From: an uncultured Tenacibaculum sp.
GTDB lineage: Bacteria; Bacteroidota; Bacteroidia; Flavobacteriales; Flavobacteriaceae
Assembly (NCBI GenBank): GCA_947501615.1
Contig: CANMWK010000003.1
Span: 124,001 to 188,000, forward strand
Length of the DNA: 64,000 nucleotides
Reading direction: 5' to 3'
The number at the start of each line of letters is the position of its first letter. The first letter of the stretch is position 1. A program made the position numbers and the translations under genes. The notes beneath the pieces are model-generated. The model worked only from the letters and a program-made list of their open reading frames with translations, did not search any database and was not told where the DNA came from. Positions 52,485 through 61,498 of this stretch are shown here, piece by piece.

Positions 52485-55400
52485 TTAATTTAAATCCTTT
52501 AACATTTCTTGAACAGATCGTTCTAATTGTTGATCGCGGCCATTATCAATAATTCCTGGCATATTTTTTACTTTAATCATAGGTTCAGTTTGGTTATTCT
52601 CCATCCATCTTCCTGATTTGTCTTTTGCACTCACAGGAACAACTCCCCAATAACTTCCATCAGGTAAACCTTCCCAACCAGCAAAACTACAAGTACCTGG
52701 CACCGGCATTCCTACTGTTTTACCAATTTTTAAATCTGTATATCCGGCAGCGTAACAATGTCCGTCAGAATAATTACTTTCATTAAACATTGTTAATGTA
52801 GGTTTTGTCCAGCGAGAAGTAGGTTCACCACCTACAACTTTAGCTTCAGTTTCATAAGAAATAAATGGAACACCAGTAAAGAACATGGCTAAATCAGCAA
52901 CTAAATCACCACCACTATTAAAACGTGTATCAATGATCATACCTTTACGTTCAAAAAACTTACCCATAATATCTTTATAAATACTACGGTAAGGTCCATC
53001 ACTCATTCCTGGAATATGAACATAACCTAATTTTCCATTACTTAATCGATCTACTTCTTTTTCGTTAATTTTCACCCATCTTTTATACAATAAACGACCT
53101 TCTTGACCACGAGATATAGGTTTTACAGTAATCGTTTGTTTTTTATTTGTTTTTGGATCAGTGATATCTAATAAGACAAATTTTCTAGCCTTTCTATTCA
53201 AATATTTAGCAACATCTACATTTTTATCAATCGTAATACCGTCGATTTTCTCGATAATCATTCCTGCTTTGATATTAAAAGTAGATTTATCTAAAGGGCC
53301 GTCTTTAATAATTTCATCGATTAAAATACCATCATCTTTATGGTCATAATTCATAAAAATACCTAAAGAAGCTGTAGCATCAGCATTGTTTATACTTGTT
53401 CTATAACCAGCACCAGCATGAGATACATTTAATTCTCCTAACATTTCAGATAACATTTCTGTAAACTCAAAAGAGTTTCCTATGGAAGGTAAATATTTTT
53501 GATATTCTTTCTTCATTTTAGACCAGTTAATTCCATGAAAGTCTGGATGATAAAAAATAGCATTGGTTCTTATCCATACATGATCGAACATAGCCTCTCT
53601 TTCCGCATTGGTATCAAATAACATCTCTCCATTTATTTTAACCCCTTTTTTACTCTTTTTAGCTGGGGCTATTTTAGATATTCTACCGCTACTTAATAGG
53701 TACAAATTTTTCATTTGTTTATCCCATTGTAACGAACCGAAGTTGGCATTTAAACGCATAACCATTTTAGTTTCCTTGGTACGTAAATTTGTACTCCATA
53801 GATTCATTTTTCCTTCAAAACGAGCTAAGTAGTATAGTATATCTCCTTTTTTAGAAAGCACAGCATCTCCAAGACTAGAAGAATGTATGGTTAATCTTTT
53901 AGTACGATCTTTCATACTTTCCCAATCAAAAGTAAGCGGTTTAACCTCTTTCTTTTTATCAGTTTTCTTCTTCTTATCTTCCTTTTTATCCTTTTTACTA
54001 GTGTTTTTATCTTTATTTTTCTTTTGTTCAGCTTTTATGGCTTCCATTAATTTAAAATCTTCATCATTAAGATTGAATTTATCCCAAGCATCTTGAGTAA
54101 AGAACATACTGTAAACATCAGTTTGAGATCGTCCGCTAGTTGCATACGATTTTAATCCATTTCTATTGCTGAACCATAACATTTGTTTACCACCATTAAC
54201 CCATTTCGGATAATAGTCACTATAACCGCTTTCAGTTAAATTAATACGTTTAGATCCATCTGCAGCCATTAATAGAACTTCGCTATTACTTAGTGTTTTA
54301 CCCCATCCAATTAACAACCATTTACTATCAGGACTCCAAGTATAATACTTGTCTCCATCTCTCATGTGGAATAGATCTTTAGGTGTAAGTAATGTAACTT
54401 GTTTTTTAGATTTTAAGTCCATTACTTTAATCGTACGTCTACCTTCTACAAAAGCAATTTTAGATCCATCAGGAGAGAATTTAGCTAAGTAATTATCTGA
54501 TTTATTCTCAATAATTGGAGTTTCTTTGATTAATGTTGAAGCAAAAAAGAAAGGTTCTTCTTTTCGTACTTTTTCGGTTTTATAAATACTCCATTTTCCA
54601 TTTCTTTCGCTACTGTACACAACAGATTTACCATCAGGACTCCAAGTAACAAAACGCTCTCTTTCAGGTGTGTTTGTCAATCTTTTTGTGAAGGATTCAC
54701 TTACGGAAGTAACAAAAACTTCACCTCTTGCTATAAAAGCAATCTCTTTTCCATTAGGCGAAATTGCCATTTCATTAACTCCACCATTAATAGAGATGAA
54801 TTTATCGTTGTTATGTATACTTTGCGTTCTAATAGTTACTTTAACTTTTTTAGGTTTTTCTCCTTCTTTCATTGTATACAATTCGCCATCATAACCGAAG
54901 CTTAAAGTTCCGTTCCCCATGCTCAGAAAACGAACAGGATGTAACTTGAAACTTGTTATTTGTTGATGTTGACTTGGAGTATTTAAATTCATTTTATGAA
55001 TATTAAAAGAACCACTCTTTTCACTCAAATAATACATGCTTTTTTCATCTTCAGAAAAAATAGGTTGTCTATCTTCTCCTTCGAATGAAGTAATCATTTT
55101 ATGAGTTTTGTTATCAGTATTGTAACTCCAAATGTCTCTCGTGATTGAAGATTTGTGGTGTTTACGCCATTCATTTTCTCCTCCTTTTTTATCATGGTAG
55201 AGCATCGTTTTTCCATTTTTTGATACTTGAACAGCTTCCGCAGGAATAGTAAATAATTGACGAACTCTACCTCTAGTAGCAGGTACGCTGTATAATTCTG
55301 GTTGTGATCCTGTAGGGTATTGTCTGTGTTTCACATGATCTTGGCGCTGAGTACCAAAAATAATATCTTTGTTATCTGCTGAAAATGAAAAAGGTATTTC

Positions 55401-55721
55401 GTTGCTAGAATGAAAGGTTAATCTTTTAGCATTCCCGCCTTTAGCATCCATTACATAAATATCAAAATTACCGTAGCGATTAGATGCAAAGGCAATTTGC
55501 TTGCCATCTTTACTCCAGATAGCTTTATAATCGTGGGCGTTATGAAATGTTAGTTGAGTTGCATTTCCTCCCGAAGAAGCTACTTTATATAAATCACCTT
55601 TATAGGTAAAAACAATTTCTTTTCCGTCTGGAGAAATAGAAGAATGTCTTAACCAATTAGGATTTTCTTGTGAAAATAAATGAAAGGATAATAGTGTAAA
55701 TAGTATTGAGATATATTTCAT
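52485..55721 (-). CDS. Tricorn-like S41 family peptidase, exported
   Basis: The 1078-aa protein has a signal peptide (MKYISILFTLLSFHLFS) and then WD40/TolB-like propeller repeats: SSISPDGKEIVFTYKGDLY, WSKDGKQIAFASNRYGNFDIY and MAISPNGKEIAFIARGEVF. A lysine-rich linker (KKNKDKNTSKKDKKEDKKKK) precedes a core with a PDZ domain (about 820-890, IDEIIKDGPLDKSTFNIKAG). The peptidase S41 region has LGYVHIPGMSDGPYRSIYKD, MIIDTRFNSGGDLVADLAMF and GHCYAAGYTDLKIGKTVG. This is the tricorn protease layout. It probably degrades peptides in the periplasm. Downstream is a bidirectional terminator. Confidence 0.92.
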   Translation of the reverse strand: MKYISILFTLLSFHLFSQENPNWLRHSSISPDGKEIVFTYKGDLYKVASSGGNATQLTFHNAHDYKAIWSKDGKQIAFASNRYGNFDIYVMDAKGGNAKRLTFHSSNEIPFSFSADNKDIIFGTQRQDHVKHRQYPTGSQPELYSVPATRGRVRQLFTIPAEAVQVSKNGKTMLYHDKKGGENEWRKHHKSSITRDIWSYNTDNKTHKMITSFEGEDRQPIFSEDEKSMYYLSEKSGSFNIHKMNLNTPSQHQQITSFKLHPVRFLSMGNGTLSFGYDGELYTMKEGEKPKKVKVTIRTQSIHNNDKFISINGGVNEMAISPNGKEIAFIARGEVFVTSVSESFTKRLTNTPERERFVTWSPDGKSVVYSSERNGKWSIYKTEKVRKEEPFFFASTLIKETPIIENKSDNYLAKFSPDGSKIAFVEGRRTIKVMDLKSKKQVTLLTPKDLFHMRDGDKYYTWSPDSKWLLIGWGKTLSNSEVLLMAADGSKRINLTESGYSDYYPKWVNGGKQMLWFSNRNGLKSYATSGRSQTDVYSMFFTQDAWDKFNLNDEDFKLMEAIKAEQKKNKDKNTSKKDKKEDKKKKTDKKKEVKPLTFDWESMKDRTKRLTIHSSSLGDAVLSKKGDILYYLARFEGKMNLWSTNLRTKETKMVMRLNANFGSLQWDKQMKNLYLLSSGRISKIAPAKKSKKGVKINGEMLFDTNAEREAMFDHVWIRTNAIFYHPDFHGINWSKMKKEYQKYLPSIGNSFEFTEMLSEMLGELNVSHAGAGYRTSINNADATASLGIFMNYDHKDDGILIDEIIKDGPLDKSTFNIKAGMIIEKIDGITIDKNVDVAKYLNRKARKFVLLDITDPKTNKKQTITVKPISRGQEGRLLYKRWVKINEKEVDRLSNGKLGYVHIPGMSDGPYRSIYKDIMGKFFERKGMIIDTRFNSGGDLVADLAMFFTGVPFISYETEAKVVGGEPTSRWTKPTLTMFNESNYSDGHCYAAGYTDLKIGKTVGMPVPGTCSFAGWEGLPDGSYWGVVPVSAKDKSGRWMENNQTEPMIKVKNMPGIIDNGRDQQLERSVQEMLKDLN

Positions 55722-55797
55722 TTGGTTATTTTTTTGGCAATCTACTAAATTGATATTTGGTAGTTATGTTAATTTTGGTTAAAATATGAGGTGCTAT

Positions 55798-57507
55798 TTA
55801 GGTTTTCTGATGTTCAATTTTCTTCAATTCTTTAATAAAATAGGAAGGCTTTACATTTGTAAATTTGTAGAAGGCTTTAGAAAATGATTCAGCACTTTTA
55901 AACCCAGTTTCTTCAGCAAGGGCTTTTACAGTATATTTTTGAATCACCGTATTATGTTTTAACTCTTCTACAATAAAATTGATTCTCAATTGATGGATAT
56001 AATTTGTAAAAGTTAAGTTTTTATGCTGATTGATTGTTTTAGAAAGATATGAAGAATTTGTATCGAAGTCATCAGCTAAGTATTTCAAATTTATTTTAGC
56101 ATTTAAAAATGCTTTTTTCTTTTCAAAGTTTGCTAGTTTGGTTAAAAGATCCTTGCTAACGGTATCAGATATTTGATAGGTTTCTTGATGAGATACTATA
56201 GTTTTTTCATTACTGTTTTGTGTGTAGGTAGAAGCCGCATCATCATTAATCAGTTTTAAAAACTCCTTTTTATAGTTTTGTTTTCTATTTGTCTGAAAAA
56301 TTAGTATCAAAAAAATGATGATTATAGTTATAGTATAGAGCGTTTTATATAGCTTATCTCTAGTGTTTTTTTGTTCTAATTTATGAATAACAGCGTTTTT
56401 CTCTGCAAGAAGTTTAGGTTGATCATAGTTTTCTAACAGTACTTTTATCGTTTCTTTCTCTTCTTCAGTTTTGATTTGGTTTATTGTGAGTAGTTTATTT
56501 ATATATTCTAACTGTTTCTTGTAGTTATTTTCTTCTTTATAATAATTGCTTAAAAATAAAAAAGAAGCTTCTAAATGCGGATTAGGTATTTTTTTTATAG
56601 TAAATAGTGAATCTGCTTTTAAGTGGTATACATACGCTTTTTCCGTATTTTCTATTTTTTCATAGCAGGTTGCTATTCTTGAAAAAGACGTAGTTAAAAG
56701 ATTAAAGTTTTTAATATTTTTTAAGTAGGGAATAAATATTTTTAGTTCACTAATTGCCTTTTCATATTCCTTATTATCAATAGCAATTTTTGATTTTAGA
56801 AGATGTAAGGCTTTCTTAAAATAAGGATCATTAATTGAATTATAAATATTTTCTGCTTTTGTTAAATAGTAAGAAGCCGAATCCTTTTTTTTAAGCTCTG
56901 TATATAGATTAGCTAAATGCATTGGGTTCGATAAAAAAAGATCATTAAATTCATTAGGGTTTTTACCGTCTAAATACGTATCTACTTTTTTAAATAAATT
57001 AATGGTTTCCTGATGTTCATTATCATTCCATTTAATTAATCCGATAAAAATATTGGCTAAAGATTGAATACTATCACTTTTCTTTTTTTGTAAAAGTGTA
57101 TTGACAATTAGAAATTCTTTAAGTGTTTTTGAGCTTAAATTTCGATTAAAATAAGTTTCACCCTTGGCACAACGAATTTTCATTTCTGTATAAATATCAT
57201 TTCTTTTTTTTGAAACAGTAATTAAAGAATCACATAATGTATAATAGCTATCAAAATCATTATTTATTAGTGATAGAAAATATTTACCAGATTCTATCTT
57301 CATAATATTATGTTCTAGCTTTGCTTTTCTTAAATATGAATTCGCATATGTTTTCGCTTTTTCAGTTTCATAAAAGTTATGATTAAATTGATGGTATAAT
57401 TCTTCATAAGATAGTGAAGTTATAACATCTTTGTTAATTTTTTGAGCATCAATCATAATTATGCTAAAAATGCAAAAGAAAATAGAAAAAAAGTAGTTAA
57501 TATTCAT
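55798..57507 (-). CDS. AraC-type regulator with TPR sensor and membrane helix
   Basis: The 569-aa protein has a signal-like N-terminus (MNINYFFSIFFCIFSIIMIDA) and a long tetratricopeptide region (about 120-370, ALHLLKSKIAIDNKEYEKAI, YVYHLKADSLFTIK). One membrane helix follows (about 388-407, LYTITIIIIFLILIF). A C-terminal AraC DNA-binding domain ends it, with INFIVEELKHNTVIQKYTVKALAEETGFKSAESFSKAFY and a double helix-turn-helix. The periplasmic TPR domain presumably senses a peptide or protein and the cytoplasmic domain acts on DNA. Such regulators are common in Flavobacteriaceae. The adjacent S41 protease, transcribed the same way with 76 bp between, may be functionally linked. Confidence 0.87.
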   Translation of the reverse strand: MNINYFFSIFFCIFSIIMIDAQKINKDVITSLSYEELYHQFNHNFYETEKAKTYANSYLRKAKLEHNIMKIESGKYFLSLINNDFDSYYTLCDSLITVSKKRNDIYTEMKIRCAKGETYFNRNLSSKTLKEFLIVNTLLQKKKSDSIQSLANIFIGLIKWNDNEHQETINLFKKVDTYLDGKNPNEFNDLFLSNPMHLANLYTELKKKDSASYYLTKAENIYNSINDPYFKKALHLLKSKIAIDNKEYEKAISELKIFIPYLKNIKNFNLLTTSFSRIATCYEKIENTEKAYVYHLKADSLFTIKKIPNPHLEASFLFLSNYYKEENNYKKQLEYINKLLTINQIKTEEEKETIKVLLENYDQPKLLAEKNAVIHKLEQKNTRDKLYKTLYTITIIIIFLILIFQTNRKQNYKKEFLKLINDDAASTYTQNSNEKTIVSHQETYQISDTVSKDLLTKLANFEKKKAFLNAKINLKYLADDFDTNSSYLSKTINQHKNLTFTNYIHQLRINFIVEELKHNTVIQKYTVKALAEETGFKSAESFSKAFYKFTNVKPSYFIKELKKIEHQKT

Positions 57508-57667
57508 TACATAAGCGATTTTTTGTAAAAATAGGTAATAAAAACTTAAAAAATAAACAAATTTTAAAGTGTTGTTTTTAAGTGTTTTATATGTTTTAGG
57601 ACTCTGTTTTTATAAAACAAGGGCACAAAACATTGTGTAATTAAAAGTTAAAAGTTTACTTTGAAGT

Positions 57668-57757
57668 ATGAAAAGGGTTCGGGGAATTTTTAAGGACGGG
57701 AAAATCTCAATACGAAAAAGAAAATTTTATCAACCAAATATATCGAGCCCTTTTTTC
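57668..57757 (+). ncRNA. candidate structured RNA upstream of the transketolase gene
   Basis: An 11-bp closing stem (AAAAGGGTTCG 57671-57681 with CGAGCCCTTTT 57744-57754, one G-T pair) encloses about 62 nt. The stem ends in a T run, like an intrinsic terminator. A promoter-like TTG (57633)-N21-TACTTTG (57657) lies upstream. The interior holds GGGGAATTTTTAAGG and GGACGGGAAAATC. No start codon with a credible product is inside. The gene downstream has its own promoter at 57766, which argues for an independent RNA and not a leader. Confidence 0.55.
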
Positions 57758-57765
57758 TTTATTAA

Positions 57766-57796
57766 TTGTCTTTTCATTCTTAAACTATTACTTTTG
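57766..57796 (+). promoter_or_regulatory. promoter of the transketolase gene
   Basis: -33 TTG (57766-57768), 20 bp, -7 TACTTTTG (57789-57796): a near-ideal Bacteroidota promoter. The ATG follows 21 bp after. Confidence 0.8.
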
Positions 57797-57816
57797 TATC
57801 CACAAAATAATATATA

Positions 57817-58662
57817 ATGCCAACAACACAACAACTTCAAGATTTTACACAACAAGTACGTAGAGATATACTTCGTATGGTACATGCAGTAAATTCAGGT
57901 CACCCTGGTGGATCATTAGGATGCGCAGAATTTTTTACTTGCTTATATCAAGAAATTATGGATTATTCTACTGATTTCAATATGGACGGAAAAAACGAAG
58001 ATTTATTTTTCTTATCTAACGGTCATATTTCTCCAGTGTATTACAGTGTGCTTTCTAGAAGTGGTTTTTTTCCAGTTGAAGAACTAGCAACATTTAGAAA
58101 GTTAGATTCTCGATTACAAGGACATCCAACTACTCATGAACACCTACCAGGTATTAGAATAGCATCTGGATCATTAGGGCAAGGAATGAGTGTTGCAATT
58201 GGTGCTGCTGAAGCTAAGAAATTAAATGAAGATGCAAAATTAGTATTTTCGTTACATGGTGATGGTGAATTGCAAGAAGGACAGGTATGGGAAGCTGTAA
58301 TGTATGCAGCAGCTAAAAAGGTTGATAATTTAATCTCTACCATAGATGTTAATGAAAAACAGATTGATGGTACTACAGATGATGTTTTAGCTATGGGAAG
58401 TTTAAAAGCTAAGTTTGAAGCTTTTGGATGGGATGTTTTAGAAGTAAAGGAAGGAAACGATGTAACAGCTGTTTTAGAAGGATTACAAGAAGCAAAATCG
58501 AGAACAGGAAAAGGAAAACCGGTTTGTATTTTGTTATACACAGAGATGGGGAATGGCGTAGATTTTATGATGCATACACATGCATGGCATGGAAAAGCAC
58601 CTAATGATGAGCAATTAGAATCTGCATTAACTCAGAACCCTGTTACTTTAGGGGATTATTAA
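57817..58662 (+). CDS. Transketolase, N-terminal subunit (split form)
   Basis: The 281-aa protein covers only the thiamine-diphosphate-binding half: HAVNSGHPGGSLGCAEFF, GSLGQGMSVAIGAAEAKKL, and the TPP/Mg motif GDGELQEGQVWEAVMYAA. Many Bacteroidota encode transketolase as two genes, with the pyrimidine-binding and C-terminal halves next door. Here the next gene is bshA, so the partner subunit must lie elsewhere. The enzyme moves two-carbon units in the pentose phosphate pathway. A terminator follows at 58682. Confidence 0.93.
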   Translation: MPTTQQLQDFTQQVRRDILRMVHAVNSGHPGGSLGCAEFFTCLYQEIMDYSTDFNMDGKNEDLFFLSNGHISPVYYSVLSRSGFFPVEELATFRKLDSRLQGHPTTHEHLPGIRIASGSLGQGMSVAIGAAEAKKLNEDAKLVFSLHGDGELQEGQVWEAVMYAAAKKVDNLISTIDVNEKQIDGTTDDVLAMGSLKAKFEAFGWDVLEVKEGNDVTAVLEGLQEAKSRTGKGKPVCILLYTEMGNGVDFMMHTHAWHGKAPNDEQLESALTQNPVTLGDY

Positions 58663-58681
58663 TCAGAACACTATAAATATA

Positions 58682-58717
58682 AAACGCCGTTACCTTACGT
58701 AGCGGCGTTTCTTTTTT
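58682..58717 (+). terminator. terminator after the transketolase gene
   Basis: AAACGCCG (58682-58689) pairs with CGGCGTTT (58703-58710), with inner TAC/GTA pairing, followed by CTTTTTT. Confidence 0.85.
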
Positions 58718-58785
58718 GGTATTCTTAACAATTCACCGTAAACAAATGTGTATTTTTACGTACTAAAGGATAAATTTTTTACAGA

Positions 58786-59907
58786 ATGAAAATAGGTATT
58801 GTATGCTATCCTACTTTTGGAGGAAGTGGAGTAATGGCAACCGAGTTAGGAATGGCATTAGCGAATAAAGGACACGAAGTTCATTTTATTACATATAATC
58901 AACCTGTTCGTTTAGATTTTATTTCTCATAATCTACATTTTCATGAAGTAATATTAGAAGAATATCCATTGTTTCAATATCAGCCCTATGAGCTTGCATT
59001 ATCTACTAAAATGGTGGAAGTTGTAAAACAATATAAGTTAGAGGTTTTACATGTACATTATGCTATACCTCATGCTTATGCAGCATATATGGCAAAAAAG
59101 ATGCTTAATGAAAAAGGAATAAAAGTAAAAGTAGTGACTACATTGCATGGAACAGATATTACCTTAGTAGGGAGTCACCCTTCGTATAAAACCGCTGCCG
59201 AATTTAGTATTAACAAGTCAGATGAAGTAACAGCAGTATCAAACAGTTTGCGAGAAGATACATTACGATTATTTAATATTGAGAATGATATTAAGGTAGT
59301 TTATAATTTTATAGATACATTGAAATATGATATTGCAGATCAAGAAGAATGTATGCGAAGTGCTGTCGCTAATCCTGATGAACGTATCTTGACTCATGTA
59401 AGTAATTTTAGACCAGTGAAAAGAGTATTAGATGTAGTTAAAATTTTTCACAAAGTTCAAGAAAAAATACCAGCTAAATTATTGATGGTTGGTGATGGAC
59501 CAGAACGTGTTAAAGCAGAAGCTTTAGCCAAAGAGTTAGGTGTTTTTGATAAGATAATATTTTTAGGAAATAGTAATGAGGTTCCTAAGCTTTTGTGCTA
59601 TTCAGATGTGTTTTTATTACCTTCTGAGGCAGAGAGTTTTGGTTTAGCAGCTTTAGAAGCAATGGCTGCAAATACTGCCGTAATTTCTACAAACGCTGGT
59701 GGTTTACCTGAAGTAAATGTTGATGGAAAGACAGGTTTTTTAAGTGCTATTGGAGATGTAGAAGATATGGCAAAAAATACATTAAAAATTCTTGAAAGTG
59801 ATGAAACGTTATTGACTTTTAAACAAAATGCAAAAGCACATACCAAACAATTTGCTTTAGATAAAATTTTGCCTCAGTATGAGGGAATTTATCAGGCTTG
59901 TTTTTAG
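58786..59907 (+). CDS. bshA: BshA, N-acetyl-alpha-D-glucosaminyl L-malate synthase
   Basis: BshA is a GT4-family glycosyltransferase that joins GlcNAc to malate, the first step of bacillithiol synthesis. It starts MKIGIVCYPTFGGSGVMATE, a segment typical of BshA, with VHYAIPHAYAAYMAKK and VTTLHGTDITLVG in the N-terminal half. The C-terminal half has HVSNFRPVKRVLDVVKIF, the donor-binding LLPSEAESFGLAALEAMA and GLPEV. The 373-aa length is right. No bshB or bshC is within the window. A terminator at 59929 follows. Confidence 0.93.
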   Translation: MKIGIVCYPTFGGSGVMATELGMALANKGHEVHFITYNQPVRLDFISHNLHFHEVILEEYPLFQYQPYELALSTKMVEVVKQYKLEVLHVHYAIPHAYAAYMAKKMLNEKGIKVKVVTTLHGTDITLVGSHPSYKTAAEFSINKSDEVTAVSNSLREDTLRLFNIENDIKVVYNFIDTLKYDIADQEECMRSAVANPDERILTHVSNFRPVKRVLDVVKIFHKVQEKIPAKLLMVGDGPERVKAEALAKELGVFDKIIFLGNSNEVPKLLCYSDVFLLPSEAESFGLAALEAMAANTAVISTNAGGLPEVNVDGKTGFLSAIGDVEDMAKNTLKILESDETLLTFKQNAKAHTKQFALDKILPQYEGIYQACF

Positions 59908-59928
59908 TCGAAAAAGAATAAAAATAGG

Positions 59929-59957
59929 AAAAGCTAATGTATTACACATTAGCTTTT
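59929..59957 (+). terminator. terminator between bshA and the convergent T9SS gene
   Basis: AAAAGCTAATGT (59929-59940) pairs perfectly with ACATTAGCTTTT (59946-59957) around ATTAC. It has A and T runs on both sides, so it can serve both convergent genes. Confidence 0.85.
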
Positions 59958-59980
59958 TACTTTTTAGGTAAAAAAGAATT

Positions 59981-61321
59981 TTAGTTTTGTTTAAATATCT
60001 TTTTCGAGTTCCCATTATTATCTTTAATAAAATAAAGTCCTTTAGGTAGGTTTTTTAATAATGATTTTTCTTCACTTATATGATTAATTTTTTGTTCTTT
60101 AATTTTTAACCCTTCTTTATTGTAGATAGTTATTTTTCTTAAAAAATCATCATAATCGTTTTCACAAAAATAGTTTTGTAAAGTGAAATTAGATTTAGAA
60201 AAAGTATCACGATCTCTGAACTCACCTGATCTAGATCTAATGATGTATACATATCTTATTTTTCCTTCATCATTAAATCTGTAAATTCTTCCCGAAATTA
60301 ATCTATTGCTTCCTCTGGGTTCACTAACATTTAAATCCATACGAGAACCTGCTGTAGCTGGGTTTTGATTGCAATAAATATTTTGAATAATAAAAGGGTT
60401 AGTTCCTAAGTTTCTAGCATCGTAAGATTTTGTGTCTTCACAAATGATATTTTGTAACGAAAAATTAGATTTAGAAAAAGTATCACGATCTCTAAATTCT
60501 CCAGATCTAGTTCTAATAATGTAAATATATCTTACAGTTCCTTCATCATTAAATTTATAGATCTTCCCAGGAGTTAATCTACTACTTCCTCTAGGTTCAC
60601 TAACATTTAAATCCATACGAGAACCTGCCGTAGCTGGGTTTTGATTACAATAGAATTGATTTGCTAAAAAAGCATTGGTTCCTAAATTTCTAGCGTCGTA
60701 AGATTTAGTGTCTTCACAAATAATATTTTGTAACGAAAAATCAGATTTAGAAAAAGTGTCGCGATCTCTAAACTCACCACTTCTTATTCTAATAATATAA
60801 ATATATCTTATAGTTCCTTCATCGTTAAATTTATAGATCTTTCCAGGAGTTAATCTACTACTTCCTCTAGGTTCACTAATGTTTAAATCCATGCGAGAAC
60901 CTGCCGTAGCTGGATTTTGATTACAATAGAATTGATTTGCTAAAAAAGCATTAGTTCCTAAGTTTCTAGCATCATAAGATTTTGTGTCCTCACAAATGAA
61001 GTTTTGCTGCCTGAAATCAGAAAATAAAAAAGAATCTCTATCTCTAAATGAGCTATTATTTTTCCTAGCAATATAGATATATATAGGATTGCCATCATTT
61101 TCAAACCAAAACATTTTTCCAACAGCTAATTCTTCATGATTTCCATCTGAAATTAAGTTAATTTTTCTCTTATTTAAAAGATTAGGGTTTTGATTGCAAA
61201 AAATATTTTTTGCTGTACGATAGTTAGAGCTTAAGTTCACTATTTCATATCCAATATCTACTCTATGTGCAAATGAATAGAAACAAAATAATAAAGAAAT
61301 AAAAAGTAAATTTTTCTTCAT
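59981..61321 (-). CDS. T9SS-secreted protein with four cysteine-containing repeats
   Basis: The 446-aa protein has a signal peptide (MKKNLLFISLLFCFYSFA). Four repeats of about 92 residues follow, opening with CNQNP at Cys42, Cys133, Cys225 and Cys317. Units 2-4 are nearly identical (CNQNPATAGSRMDLNVSEPR, FRDRDTFSKS) while unit 1 is diverged. Each has two cysteines. The last 60 residues (ITIYNKEGLKIKEQ, LPKGLYFI) match a type A T9SS sorting signal, which sends the protein through the type IX system to the cell surface. The repeat fold is not known to me. A surface adhesin or binding role is a guess from the architecture. Confidence 0.85.
   Translation of the reverse strand: MKKNLLFISLLFCFYSFAHRVDIGYEIVNLSSNYRTAKNIFCNQNPNLLNKRKINLISDGNHEELAVGKMFWFENDGNPIYIYIARKNNSSFRDRDSFLFSDFRQQNFICEDTKSYDARNLGTNAFLANQFYCNQNPATAGSRMDLNISEPRGSSRLTPGKIYKFNDEGTIRYIYIIRIRSGEFRDRDTFSKSDFSLQNIICEDTKSYDARNLGTNAFLANQFYCNQNPATAGSRMDLNVSEPRGSSRLTPGKIYKFNDEGTVRYIYIIRTRSGEFRDRDTFSKSNFSLQNIICEDTKSYDARNLGTNPFIIQNIYCNQNPATAGSRMDLNVSEPRGSNRLISGRIYRFNDEGKIRYVYIIRSRSGEFRDRDTFSKSNFTLQNYFCENDYDDFLRKITIYNKEGLKIKEQKINHISEEKSLLKNLPKGLYFIKDNNGNSKKIFKQN
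60164..60925 (-). repeat. three near-identical tandem 276-bp repeats inside the T9SS gene
   Basis: The period is 276 bp (92 codons) and is visible directly: ctgccgtagc recurs at 60625 and 60901. High nucleotide identity between units suggests recent duplication or gene conversion, and assembly error is also possible. Confidence 0.85.
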
Positions 61322-61498
61322 GCGATTAGATTTAAGGTTAATATTTAAAATCTAAATTTATTACGCAGAAAGAACGAATCAGTTAATTTGAAGTTATATA
61401 ATTTTAAATTAAATTTAAAGCTTGTTAAAACAAAAAATACCATCATTAGAAAAACTATTGATAGCATTAATTGTAGTTGTTTTCAGTTTTACAGTGTT

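Noticed and set aside
53887..54096. Plus-strand reading frame of Phe/Leu/Ser inside the S41 protease gene
   Set aside because: It is the complement of the lysine-rich linker (poly-Lys read backwards gives poly-Phe/Leu) and not a gene.
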